A DNA stretch of 64,000 nucleotides from an uncultured Pseudomonadota bacterium (GTDB taxonomy: Bacteria > Myxococcota_A > UBA9160 > PR03): NCBI GenBank assembly GCA_900696485.1, contig CAADGG010000010.1:20572-84571 (forward strand), read 5' to 3'. A model generated the notes under the pieces. That model had not been told where the DNA came from. It ran no database searches and saw only the letters and a list, made by a program, of their open reading frames with translations. Shown one piece after another: positions 17,886 through 25,426 of the stretch (within the stretch, counting starts at the first letter, position 1; every line of letters begins with the position of its first letter). A program made the translations under genes and the position numbers.

Positions 17886-18562
17886 GTTCGCTGGCCCTGA
17901 TGCGCTGGCTGGAGGCGACGCCCGAGCGCTACGACGCGGGCATGCGCGTCGTGACCCTGGGCCGCGTCACGGCCTTGCACGAAGCCGTGGCATCCGCTGC
18001 GGCGCCCGCGCCCGGCGCCGAGGTGCTCGAGATCGGCTGCGGAACCGGCGCCGTGACGGCGCGGCTGCTGCAGCGCGGCGCCCGGGTGACGGCTCTGGAC
18101 CAAAGCCCCGAGATGCTGGAGCAGGCGCGCAGCCGCCTGAGGGTGTCGGCTGCGGGCGACATGACCTGGCTCGAGCGCACCGCCTCGGAGATCGACGCGC
18201 TGCCGGCCGCCGCCTACGACGCCGTGGTGCTCTCGCTGTGCCTCTCCGAGATGTCGGGCGACGAGCGGCGCTACGTCCTGACCCGGGCGCGCGAGCGGCT
18301 GAGGCCGGGCGGGCGCCTGGTGGCCGCCGACGAGGTCCGCAGCCACGGGGCCGCGCGCCGCGCGGCGCAGACGCTGGCGCGCGCGCCCCAGTGGCTGGCC
18401 GGCTGGCTCCTGGCCGGCTCGGTCTCGCGCCCGCTGGCCGACCTGCGCGCCGAGCTGGAGGCGGCCGGACTCGTGGTGCAGCGAGAGCAGCGCTGGCTGC
18501 TCGGAACCCTGGCCCTGTTCGAGGCCCGCACCAGGGAGGCAGACCCATGCCCGAGTTCCTGA
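17882..18562 (+). CDS. class I SAM-dependent methyltransferase (UbiE-like)
   Basis: This 226-residue protein has the Rossmann SAM-binding motif VLEIGCGTGAVTARLL (about residues 48-63), the acidic post-I segment VTALDQSPEMLEQA and a motif IV-like DAVVLSLCLSEM. There are no Cys pairs of the arsenite methyltransferase type. It starts in an ATGA overlap with tetR, and its last 16 bases overlap the HgcAB-like gene. Position between the repressor and the corrinoid/ferredoxin fusion suggests it methylates a small molecule or cofactor used by that fusion. The substrate is unknown. Confidence 0.88.
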   Translation: MSSLALMRWLEATPERYDAGMRVVTLGRVTALHEAVASAAAPAPGAEVLEIGCGTGAVTARLLQRGARVTALDQSPEMLEQARSRLRVSAAGDMTWLERTASEIDALPAAAYDAVVLSLCLSEMSGDERRYVLTRARERLRPGGRLVAADEVRSHGAARRAAQTLARAPQWLAGWLLAGSVSRPLADLRAELEAAGLVVQREQRWLLGTLALFEARTREADPCPSS

Positions 18563-19647
18563 AAGACCTGCTCCAGACCGCCTTCCGCATGGTTCCCTGG
18601 CCCACCGAGCCGGGCCTGCGCCGCGTCGGCTCGCCGGGGCGGCGCAGCCCGGTGCTGTTGACCGCGAACTACGACTTGACCGTGCGGCGTCTGGTGCGTG
18701 CGCTTCGCGGGGTCGATGCCTGGCTGCTGGTGGCGCCCGCGGGCGGCATCAACGTGTGGTGCGCCGCGGCCGGCGGACACCTCACCACACACCAGGTGGT
18801 GACGGCGCTCAAGACCTCGGGCGTCGCCGAGCAGGTGGACCACCGCGAGCTGGTGCTGCCGCAGCTGGCCGCCACCGGCGTGGAGGGGCTCGCCGTCTTC
18901 CGGCGTAGCCGCTGGCGCGTACGCTTCGGGCCCGTCCGCGCGCAGGACCTGCCGGCCTACCTGGCGGCGAACGGCGAGAAGACCGACTCCATGCGCCGCG
19001 TCGTGTTCTCGCTCCACGACCGGCTGGAGATGGCAGCGGCCTGGGCGGCGCCGATCTCGATCGTGCTGGCGGCGGGTGCCCTGCTCCTGCGCCCGGCGTG
19101 GACCCTGCCCCTGGTGGGCCTGTGCTTCGGGCTGGCCGCGGCGGTGTTCCTGGTCTACGACCGCATCCCGCGTCACCGCAAGCTGGTCGTGGGCGGCGCA
19201 GCCACCCTGGCGTCGCTGGCGGCAGTCTTCCTGGCCGGCGGCGGCAGTGCGGCGCACGCCGGAGCGTTGCTCGCGCCCGCGGCGCTGCTGGGCATCCTGA
19301 CCATGGACTACGCCGGCAGCACCCCCACCGAGGGCAGCGGCCACTTCGACGGCCAGGACTGGAAGATCACCCTGGACCTGGAGCGCTGCGACGGCGTCTT
19401 CCGCTGCTGGGAGGTCTGCCCCGAGGCCTGCTTCGAGAAGCGGGAAGCCGCGCGCGTGGTCGATCTGGCCCACGACGAGCGCTGCGTGCGCTGCGGCGCC
19501 TGCGTCGTGCAGTGCCCCCAGGACGCGCTCTTCTTCCAGGACGGCGCGGGCCGGCGCATCGAGCCCGAGACCCTGCGCCGCTTCAAGCTCAACCTGCTGG
19601 GCAAGCGCACGGTGGGGGTGCCGGCAGTGGACGACGACGCGGCGTGA
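18547..19647 (+). CDS. HgcA-HgcB-like fusion: corrinoid membrane protein with ferredoxin tail
   Basis: This 366-residue protein aligns by eye with the mercury-methylation protein HgcA: SPVLLTANYDLTVRRL, DAWLLV, the cap-helix NVWCAAAGG at 69-77, then GPVRAQDLPAYLA and RRVVFSLHDRLE. The cobalt-ligand Cys (C72) is kept, but the classical NVWCAAGK ends AGG here, so the Gly-Lys positions differ. About four membrane helices follow (167-253), ending in MDYAGSTP as HgcA does. A ferredoxin tail comes next, with C281, C287, C291, C295 and C313, C316, C319, C323, replacing a separate HgcB. HgcAB transfers methyl groups to Hg(II); whether this variant does so is unknown. The start ATG has GGAGG upstream. 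It is the last gene of the tetR operon. Confidence 0.85.
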   Translation: MPEFLKDLLQTAFRMVPWPTEPGLRRVGSPGRRSPVLLTANYDLTVRRLVRALRGVDAWLLVAPAGGINVWCAAAGGHLTTHQVVTALKTSGVAEQVDHRELVLPQLAATGVEGLAVFRRSRWRVRFGPVRAQDLPAYLAANGEKTDSMRRVVFSLHDRLEMAAAWAAPISIVLAAGALLLRPAWTLPLVGLCFGLAAAVFLVYDRIPRHRKLVVGGAATLASLAAVFLAGGGSAAHAGALLAPAALLGILTMDYAGSTPTEGSGHFDGQDWKITLDLERCDGVFRCWEVCPEACFEKREAARVVDLAHDERCVRCGACVVQCPQDALFFQDGAGRRIEPETLRRFKLNLLGKRTVGVPAVDDDAA

Positions 19648-19682
19648 GCCGCGCTGCCGAAGCCGAGATCTCGCCGGGGCTG

Positions 19683-19876
19683 CAGCGCCGAACTCCCTTG
19701 CTTGCGACACTTCTGGCATTGCCAGAGTCGTCGCGTCTCGACGAAGCAAGCGTGCCGGCTCTCGCATCGGGGACAGACGATCCCCGAGGCCCGCGCACTT
19801 GTCTCCGGCACGCCCAGCAGGCTTCCTCGTCCGGGAGCCGGTCGACCCGCTCGGGCCGCGTGGCGGGAATCTCCAT
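19683..19876 (-). pseudogene. IS1595-type (ISXO2-like) transposase remnant, N-terminal zinc ribbon
   Basis: On the minus strand two frames together spell the start of an IS1595-family transposase. RPERVDRLPDEEACWAC is in one frame, then, after a frameshift, the zinc ribbon IVCPRCESRHACFVETRRLW followed by QCQKCRKQG. Two CPxC/CxxC knuckles are intact, but the catalytic DDE part is absent. No flanking inverted repeats were recognised. It marks past transposition between the hgcAB-like operon and the rrf2 gene. Confidence 0.72.
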
Positions 19877-19980
19877 CGGTCTCTTCCGGCTTCAGGGACC
19901 ACTTCGCCACCTCCCCGTGGCGAATCCGGTCACGTGCGGAGCGACGTGGCCAGGCGCGATCGCAAAAAAGGATGACCCAT

Positions 19981-19992
19981 GGTATATCTTTC
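19981..19992 (+). promoter_or_regulatory. AT-rich site 1 (candidate Rrf2 target, autoregulatory)
   Basis: GGTATATCTTTC (reverse complement GAAAGATATACC) lies 16 bases before the rrf2 start. It resembles the NsrR half-site AAGATGYATTT and four similar sites upstream of stress genes at 23186, 25367, 34347 and 41450. The bases CCATGGTA just ahead of the core are shared with site 2. Confidence 0.5.
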
Positions 19993-20007
19993 GAGTCGAG
20001 GAGACCG

Positions 20008-20445
20008 ATGCAGCTCACACGCTACAGCGACTACAGCCTCCGCGTCCTGATGTACCTCGCCGTGTGGCCCGAGTATCTCGTGACGATCGAGGAGATCTCG
20101 AAGGCCTACGGGATCTCTCGAGCGCATCTGATGAAGGTGGTCCATCAGCTCGGGCTTGCGGGTTTCGTCGCAACCGTACGCGGCCGCGGCGGAGGAATCC
20201 AGCTTGCGCGCGCACCCGAAGAAATCTCGATCGGAAAGGTCGTGCGACACACCGAGGAAAATCTTGCCATCGTCGAGTGCTTCGAGCCGACGACGAGTCA
20301 GTGTCGGATCGAGTCGGCCTGTGGTCTCCGGGGTGTTCTGGAGGAGGCGCGCGACGCCTTTCTCGGGACGCTCGATCGCTACACGCTCGCGGATCTCGTT
20401 GCTCGGCGCCGCAAGCCACTGGCGCTTCTCTTGACGGCGCCTTGA
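20008..20445 (+). CDS. Rrf2-family iron-sulfur transcriptional regulator, NsrR-like
   Basis: This 145-residue winged-helix regulator begins MQLTRYSDYSLRVLMYLA, typical of NsrR/IscR proteins, with recognition helix ISRAHLMKVVHQLG and the glycine-rich wing VRGRGGGIQLA. Three cysteines (VECF, SQCR, SACG; spacing C-x7-C-x5-C) could hold a 2Fe-2S or 4Fe-4S cluster, as in NO-sensing NsrR. The start at 20008 is preceded by GAGGAG; longer upstream readings cross the transposase remnant. It is followed 19 bases later by an ABM/zinc-ribbon gene, probably an operon. It is likely the regulator of the surrounding stress genes. Confidence 0.92.
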   Translation: MQLTRYSDYSLRVLMYLAVWPEYLVTIEEISKAYGISRAHLMKVVHQLGLAGFVATVRGRGGGIQLARAPEEISIGKVVRHTEENLAIVECFEPTTSQCRIESACGLRGVLEEARDAFLGTLDRYTLADLVARRRKPLALLLTAP

Positions 20446-20464
20446 TCGAGAACAGGAGCGAACG

Positions 20465-20872
20465 ATGACACCGCTTCTCGTCCTCGCCGAGTTCGTGTTC
20501 ACCGAGGAAGGCGAGCGTGAGTTCCTCCCTCACCTGGAACGCACACTCGACGAGGCGCGCGCGATCGCGGGTTGTCTCCAGGTCGTCCTCTGGAATCGTC
20601 CGGGTCGGCGCTACCAGTTCTCGACGCTGTGGACCGACGCAGACGCGGTGACACGGTGGGTGGAGAATGAATTCCACCAGTCGATCCTGATGCCCGGCTT
20701 CCGCAAGTGGTGCACGGAGGGTTGCTTCGGCGAGTACCGGCTCGACACCGACCACAAGCGTGCGCGCAAGTGCCCGCGTTGTGGTCGCTGGACGCAGAGT
20801 CTGCCCGGCTGGAACGAAGCGCTGCCGGCGACGTGCAAGGAGTGCGGGGCGACGCTCGACGCGCCAGCCTGA
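20465..20872 (+). CDS. ABM-domain protein with C-terminal zinc ribbon
   Basis: This 135-residue protein joins an antibiotic-biosynthesis-monooxygenase-like ferredoxin-fold domain (about residues 1-85; LVLAEFVFTEEGEREFLPHLERTL ... CLQVVLWNRPGRRYQF) to a zinc ribbon (KCPRCGRWTQSL ... TCKECG, about 100-128). ABM domains often bind haem or quinones or act as small monooxygenases. It follows the NsrR-like gene by 19 bases and is probably co-transcribed, which points to a role in nitrosative or oxidative stress. The fusion with a zinc ribbon is unusual in my experience. Confidence 0.75.
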   Translation: MTPLLVLAEFVFTEEGEREFLPHLERTLDEARAIAGCLQVVLWNRPGRRYQFSTLWTDADAVTRWVENEFHQSILMPGFRKWCTEGCFGEYRLDTDHKRARKCPRCGRWTQSLPGWNEALPATCKECGATLDAPA

Positions 20873-21015
20873 TTCGGGAACGAGTCGGAACGTCGGGCGA
20901 TGAGCTCGCCGGTGCGGACGGCGAGTCGCTCGGATCGACCTCGGTCGGCACCTCGGCGTGGCGGCGCGCGATCGCTGATTCCGAGAGAGGAATGCGCAGC
21001 CGACGACTCCGGAAC

Positions 21016-22725
21016 TCATGCTGGCAGGGTGTAACGCGAGCTGACCAATTCACGAATCATCTGGCGCGTCTGCCAGGGAGCAAGATCGCGGCGGTGGGCG
21101 ATCCGCTCGGTTTCGTCGGCGAGGTGTGCGTCCTTGATGCAGTGGCGAAACCAGCGCGAGTAGTCGCCACGGCGAAGATGGAACAGCCACGTCTCCTCGC
21201 CGATCCCTTCCGCGATCTGGCAGAAGACCACGAGGTTCTGCGCCTTCAGGTTGTGCCTTCCGTCTGGCCCCCGGAAGAAGAAGCTGTGCCAGCGAAGATC
21301 TCCTTCCGCGTACTTGCGGAGATGGCGGATCCGCTCCGCTCGCCCGGGCTGAGGCTGCATGGCGAAGGGTGGCTTCCCGTCCCCGATCCACCAGACGATC
21401 ACCTGGTCGGGCTGGTATGACAGATCCTCGGGCCACGCAAGCGCCCGGCCCGTCGCCTCGCTGAACCTCGCGAGCGTCGCTCCGGGTGAGTGGCCGATCG
21501 CCACGACGACGTCGATCGATGACAGGATCGCAGGCGCCACGTGATCCGGATGGACCGTGACCAGGATGGTTTCCTGCAGCTTCTGCGGCAGCGTCGACGC
21601 GGTGTGTCCCCACGTCTCGGGGAGCATGTGGTGCGCCTCGTCCAGAACCAGCCAATGCGGACGCCCGGTTCGAGCTCGCATGGCGTGCAGGTTCGGGACG
21701 AGTTGCGCGAAGAAGGCGGGGCGATCCGCGAGTGGAAGCCCGAGCAGGTTGACACTCAGGTTCAACTTCGGATCCTCCAGGAGAGACAGGACTTCGGCGA
21801 CACTCGGCGCTCGTCGCTGGTTTCCCAGCGCGACGACTTCGTGCAGCGTTCCGTAGTCACCTTCCGGATCGATGACGCAGATCTGATAGTCCTTCGAGAT
21901 CAGCCGTTCGACGATCGCGGCGGTGAGCGTCGACTTGCCGCTGCCGGAAGGACCGGCGATGAGTACGTTCTGACCGTAGGGCGGAAGCTGCACCGCGGTT
22001 CCGTCCACACGCTTGCCGAGTGCGATCCAGTGCTTCCGCAGCTCATCCCCGATGCCGGAAAGATCGTCCGCGATCAACGCGTCGATCAACTCGCGGACGC
22101 CGTTTCCATTCCTGTCCTTCGTGATCAGTGCAGCAGCTTCCCGGATCGAAGGGATTGCGTCGGCCACCGCCACCGCGCACTCGCAGCGTTCGAGAAACGA
22201 GTGATCGTTTTCGGCATCCCCGATCCCCACCACCTCGTGGCGCGAGAGCCCGAGTCTTCGGAGTGCGCTCTCCATGCCGCTCGCCTTGTTGGTGCCAGCC
22301 GGGAGCACCATCACGGCGCCGCGATTGCAGATCACCTGCAACTCGAGACCCAGCTCGGACACGACATCCTGGACGGTCGCACGATGAGCCGCGACGGTCG
22401 CGACGAGCACTTGACCGACCTCGATGGGATCGACACCACGCGTCCGGAGGGTTTGCACGAGGCGCTCGGACGGCGCGTTGCCGAGCAGAAATTGGTCACG
22501 TGTCTCGGGGTCGTATACGATTCCGCCATTCTCGGCGACGATCAGATCGAAGAGCCGCACGCACGAACAGACGGCGAGCAAGTCGTCCAGTCGCCGTCCG
22601 GTGATCAGGATCACACGCCGTCCGGAGATCCTCAGACGCTCGAGCGCGCGCACCGTCGCGTCGGAAACCTCGCCGTGCGAGGCGAGCGTTCCATCGTAGT
22701 CGGCAACAAGCGCGAGATAACGCAT
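21016..22725 (-). CDS. HAD-family phosphatase fused to HerA-like ATPase
   Basis: This 569-residue protein has two parts. Residues 1-215 form a Cof-type HAD hydrolase: motif I DYDGT (9-13), a Ser/Thr motif (ITGRR) and motif IV GDAEND (169-174). Residues 245-560 form a HerA/DUF87-like P-loop ATPase: Walker A GPSGSGKST (258-266), Walker B LVLDEAHHM (359-367) and an Arg-rich end. HAD enzymes of this class dephosphorylate sugar phosphates or similar; HerA-type ATPases usually move DNA or proteins. The ATG at 22725 is chosen because homology begins there; the same open frame runs on upstream for 2 kb only as the shadow of another gene. The combination suggests a nucleic-acid or repair task, but the substrate is unknown. 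Confidence 0.85.
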   Translation of the reverse strand: MRYLALVADYDGTLASHGEVSDATVRALERLRISGRRVILITGRRLDDLLAVCSCVRLFDLIVAENGGIVYDPETRDQFLLGNAPSERLVQTLRTRGVDPIEVGQVLVATVAAHRATVQDVVSELGLELQVICNRGAVMVLPAGTNKASGMESALRRLGLSRHEVVGIGDAENDHSFLERCECAVAVADAIPSIREAAALITKDRNGNGVRELIDALIADDLSGIGDELRKHWIALGKRVDGTAVQLPPYGQNVLIAGPSGSGKSTLTAAIVERLISKDYQICVIDPEGDYGTLHEVVALGNQRRAPSVAEVLSLLEDPKLNLSVNLLGLPLADRPAFFAQLVPNLHAMRARTGRPHWLVLDEAHHMLPETWGHTASTLPQKLQETILVTVHPDHVAPAILSSIDVVVAIGHSPGATLARFSEATGRALAWPEDLSYQPDQVIVWWIGDGKPPFAMQPQPGRAERIRHLRKYAEGDLRWHSFFFRGPDGRHNLKAQNLVVFCQIAEGIGEETWLFHLRRGDYSRWFRHCIKDAHLADETERIAHRRDLAPWQTRQMIRELVSSRYTLPA

Positions 22726-22751
22726 GGGCTCAGCCGGACATCCCCGCCGGT

Positions 22752-23093
22752 TCAGCTCGGCCGGCGGACTCGAGCCCGCGTGGCGCGGGCCTTCGGCGAC
22801 CGGGTGCGGACCCTTGCCTCGAGCTCGAGGCCGGTTGCCGGACGGCCCCGAGGAATCGACTTGCGCGGCGATTTCCGAGAAGTCCGCGTGCTGCAACGCG
22901 CCGGACGCACGGCGCGTTGCAGCACGCTGCGGAGCGCACTCGCGAGCCTGCGGCCGAGTCGCGTGCGCACAGTCTCGCGCGTAGCGTCGTCGAGGCGCAT
23001 CGAGCTGCGGATCACGAGCGGCGTGGTCTCCACGCCGGTCCTGCCGCGCGCGGCCTTGGTGGATCGGAGGAGCCGTGCGGGGAAGTCCGCCAT
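22752..23093 (-). pseudogene. possible decayed HPF/RaiA-like gene
   Basis: The first half reads as a plausible small protein (TTPLVIRSSMRLDDATRETV ... RLGRRL), which resembles the beginning of ribosome-hibernation-factor-like proteins. After about residue 55 the sequence turns into Arg/Ser-rich text with no fold. The point of change coincides with a 17-bp perfect inverted repeat (22886-22927). I therefore suspect a disrupted gene, but an intact unknown basic protein cannot be ruled out. It lies just upstream of the HAD-HerA gene on the same strand. Confidence 0.3.
22886..22927. repeat. 17-bp perfect inverted repeat (hairpin)
   Basis: Arms GCGTGCTGCAACGCGCC (22886-22902) and GGCGCGTTGCAGCACGC (22911-22927) are perfectly complementary around an 8-base loop. 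No T-run follows on either strand, so a simple intrinsic terminator is unlikely. Confidence 0.85.
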
Positions 23094-23185
23094 CGGGCGA
23101 GGTTACCCCCTCCATTCCCAGGGTCAATCCGATCGCTGTTTGCGTGCCGCGGCGCGAAGACGCCGACAGAAAGAACTGCCATGGT

Positions 23186-23197
23186 AAGATATATCTC
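23186..23197 (+). promoter_or_regulatory. AT-rich site 2 (candidate Rrf2 target)
   Basis: AAGATATATCTC contains the palindrome AGATATATCT and ends 11 bases before the DUF488-AlkA start. It shares CCATGGTA and CGAGT context with site 1. Its position would let a bound repressor block the start of transcription or translation. Confidence 0.5.
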
Positions 23198-23208
23198 GAG
23201 TACGACTT

Positions 23209-24771
23209 ATGACGCGTCCTCGAAGATCCCAAAATCCTCGCCAGCGTGAAGCGTCCTGCTCCTCGCGTCCGACCGTGGACCGCAGCGCGAGCTGGAAAGG
23301 CGTTCGGATCGCTACGATCGGTCACTCGACGCGAACGCTCGATGAGCTCGTCGCACTGCTGCGAGCAGCCGGCGTCTCCGTGTTGGCGGACATCCGCACG
23401 ATTCCGCGCTCTCGGCACAATCCCCAGTTCAACGGCGACTCGCTCGGCACGTCCCTGCGGTCGCGAGGTCTTCGCTACGTGCATCTCGCCGGGCTCGGAG
23501 GCCTGCGCCGGGCGCGCAAGGATTCGCCGAACACAGGGTGGCGGAACGCCAGCTTCCGGGGCTTCGCGGACTACATGTCGAGCGAGGACTTCGAGAACGC
23601 ATTGGAGAAGCTCTGCGCGCTGACCGCGCAGGGCCGCGTCGCACTGATGTGCGCGGAAGCAGTGCCCTGGCGTTGTCATCGATCGCTCGTTGCAGACGTC
23701 CTCACGGCCCGCGGAGCCCACGTCGAGCACATCATCACGTCCTCGAGCTCGAGGCCTCATCGCTTGACACCCTTCGCCAAGCTGGCGGGTGGGTGCGTCA
23801 CCTACCCCGGCGAGGATGTTGCCGGCGGGACGCTCTCGACCCGGGCCCCGTTCCACCTCGAGGCCACGGCCCGCGTGCTGCAACGCCGGCCGCAGAATCG
23901 CGTCGAGATCTGGGAGCGGGACCGCTACGTGCGCGTGCTGGCAAGCGGGGATGGCCTCGTGTTGGTGGAGGTGGAGAACCGCGGGACGATCGACGACCCG
24001 GACCTTCGATTCTCGATCCGATCGGGCGAGCCGTCCGCGGCGACGGGCTCCGAGATCGGGCAAACACTTCGCAAGGTGCTGGGTCTCGACCTCGATCCGG
24101 AGCCCCTGCAACGGCTGGCGGAGGCCGAACGAGCGCTTCGCCCCACGGCTCTCGCGCTTCGCGGGATGCGACCCACGCGGTTCGCCGAGTGGTTCGAGGC
24201 GTTCGCCAACGTGGTGCCCTTCCAGCAGCTGAGCCTCGACGCCGGTCTCGCCATCGTGGGACGGCTCGTCGAACGCTTCGGGAGGCATCTCGAGCACGGG
24301 GGCCGCCGCTTCCACGCGTTCCCTACGTCTTGCGCCATTGCCGAAGCTCACCCAGATGCGCTGCGAGAATGTGGCCTGAGTGCTCGCAAGGCCGAGTCGC
24401 TGCGCGATCTCGCCCGAGCGATCGAGTCGGGCGAACTCACCGAGGAGAAGATCTCGGACATGAGCACCGACGACGCGCTCCGGATGCTGACCGAGTTGCC
24501 CGGCATCGGTCCGTGGAGCGCCGGCCTGGTGCTGCTGCGCGGTCTCGGACGCCTGGACGTATTTCCGCCCGGCGACGTGGGCGCCGAACGCCGGCTCGGT
24601 ACGCTGATGCGCCTGCGATCCGGAGCGTCGCTCGAACGTGTCGTCGAGCGCTTCGGTGGCTCCCGAGGCTACCTCTATTTTTGTGGTCTGGGCGGTAGCC
24701 TGCTCGCAACGGGCCTCATCCACGCGGCGCCGCCATCGCGCGTGCTCGGCGCGCCGCCTTCAGCCCCGTAG
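23209..24771 (+). CDS. DUF488 domain fused to AlkA-like DNA glycosylase
   Basis: This is a 520-residue fusion. The N-terminal part (about 32-185) is a DUF488 domain: IATIGHSTRTLDELVALLRA, LADIRTIPRSRHNPQFN, YVHLAGLGGLR and MCAEAVPWRCHRSLVADVL. The C-terminal part (about 205-505) is an AlkA/HhH-GPD 3-methyladenine DNA glycosylase: helix-hairpin-helix LTELPGIGPWSAGLVLLRGLGR and the catalytic Asp in FPPGDVGAERRL. AlkA-type enzymes excise alkylated bases. DUF488 function is unclear. The start ATG at 23209 is weak and could be further in. It carries AT-rich site 2 immediately upstream. Confidence 0.88.
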   Translation: MTRPRRSQNPRQREASCSSRPTVDRSASWKGVRIATIGHSTRTLDELVALLRAAGVSVLADIRTIPRSRHNPQFNGDSLGTSLRSRGLRYVHLAGLGGLRRARKDSPNTGWRNASFRGFADYMSSEDFENALEKLCALTAQGRVALMCAEAVPWRCHRSLVADVLTARGAHVEHIITSSSSRPHRLTPFAKLAGGCVTYPGEDVAGGTLSTRAPFHLEATARVLQRRPQNRVEIWERDRYVRVLASGDGLVLVEVENRGTIDDPDLRFSIRSGEPSAATGSEIGQTLRKVLGLDLDPEPLQRLAEAERALRPTALALRGMRPTRFAEWFEAFANVVPFQQLSLDAGLAIVGRLVERFGRHLEHGGRRFHAFPTSCAIAEAHPDALRECGLSARKAESLRDLARAIESGELTEEKISDMSTDDALRMLTELPGIGPWSAGLVLLRGLGRLDVFPPGDVGAERRLGTLMRLRSGASLERVVERFGGSRGYLYFCGLGGSLLATGLIHAAPPSRVLGAPPSAP

Positions 24772-24869
24772 GGTCTCACCAAGCCCGCAGGTCGCGATTG
24801 ACTGCCGCGCCTTTCGTCCTGGCATTCGGGAGTCGACGCTGCGTGTGCTGCTCGGATGTCGCACCCATC

Positions 24870-25298
24870 TCATCGGACCAGGTGCGCGTCCAGAATGATC
24901 TCGATGCCCGCCAGCGCCTTCGATACCGGACAGCCCGCCTTGGTCGCCTCGGCGTGTTCGGCAAACGTCCTGTCGTCGATCTCCGGCACGCGCGCCTCGC
25001 AAACGATGTGACTCGATCGGATCGCGAAGCCACCGTCGGCCGGCTCGATCGTCACCCGGGCCTCCGCATCGATCCGTTCCGGGGCGTAGCCCGCCTTCCC
25101 GAGCGCCAACGAAAGCGCCATGGCGAAGCAGCCCGCGTGCGCCGCCGCGAGCAGCTCCTCCGGGTTGGTGCCGTGGCCCGCCTCGAAGCGCGAGCCGAAC
25201 GAGTAGGGCGCTTCGCAAGCTCCACTCTCTAGCTTGATGCTTCCCGCCCCCTTCTGAAGGCTGCCCTCCCAACTCGCTCGCGCCTTTCGTGTCGGCAT
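24870..25298 (-). CDS. OsmC-family peroxiredoxin-like protein
   Basis: This 142-residue protein matches OsmC in length and sequence: KARASWEGSLQKGAGSI, the first catalytic Cys C57 in HAGCFAMALS and the second Cys C123 in AGCPVSKALAG. OsmC/Ohr proteins reduce organic hydroperoxides with these two Cys. The ATG at 25298 fits the family start; the longer upstream reading has no homology. AT-rich site 3 lies 69 bases upstream, placing it in the putative Rrf2 group. Confidence 0.93.
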   Translation of the reverse strand: MPTRKARASWEGSLQKGAGSIKLESGACEAPYSFGSRFEAGHGTNPEELLAAAHAGCFAMALSLALGKAGYAPERIDAEARVTIEPADGGFAIRSSHIVCEARVPEIDDRTFAEHAEATKAGCPVSKALAGIEIILDAHLVR

Positions 25299-25366
25299 GA
25301 CGGACTGGTCCTCCCTTGAAGAGTCACGCTGGAGCCGCCTCCCCGTGGCCATAAGCTCGATTCGTA

Positions 25367-25377
25367 GTATATGTTTA
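25367..25377 (-). promoter_or_regulatory. AT-rich site 3 (candidate Rrf2 target)
   Basis: GTATATGTTTA (reverse complement TAAACATATAC) lies 69-79 bases before the osmC start and shares the core AAACATATAC with site 4. It is a strong AT island in GC-rich surroundings. Confidence 0.45.
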
Positions 25378-25426
25378 GGAAACCGACAACGCAACTCACC
25401 GCGCCACAGATCGGGAGGATTGGAGA

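Noticed and set aside
22726..24723. Upstream extension of the HAD-HerA frame by about 660 codons
   Set aside because: The extension is antisense to the DUF488-AlkA gene; homology begins at the ATG at 22725.
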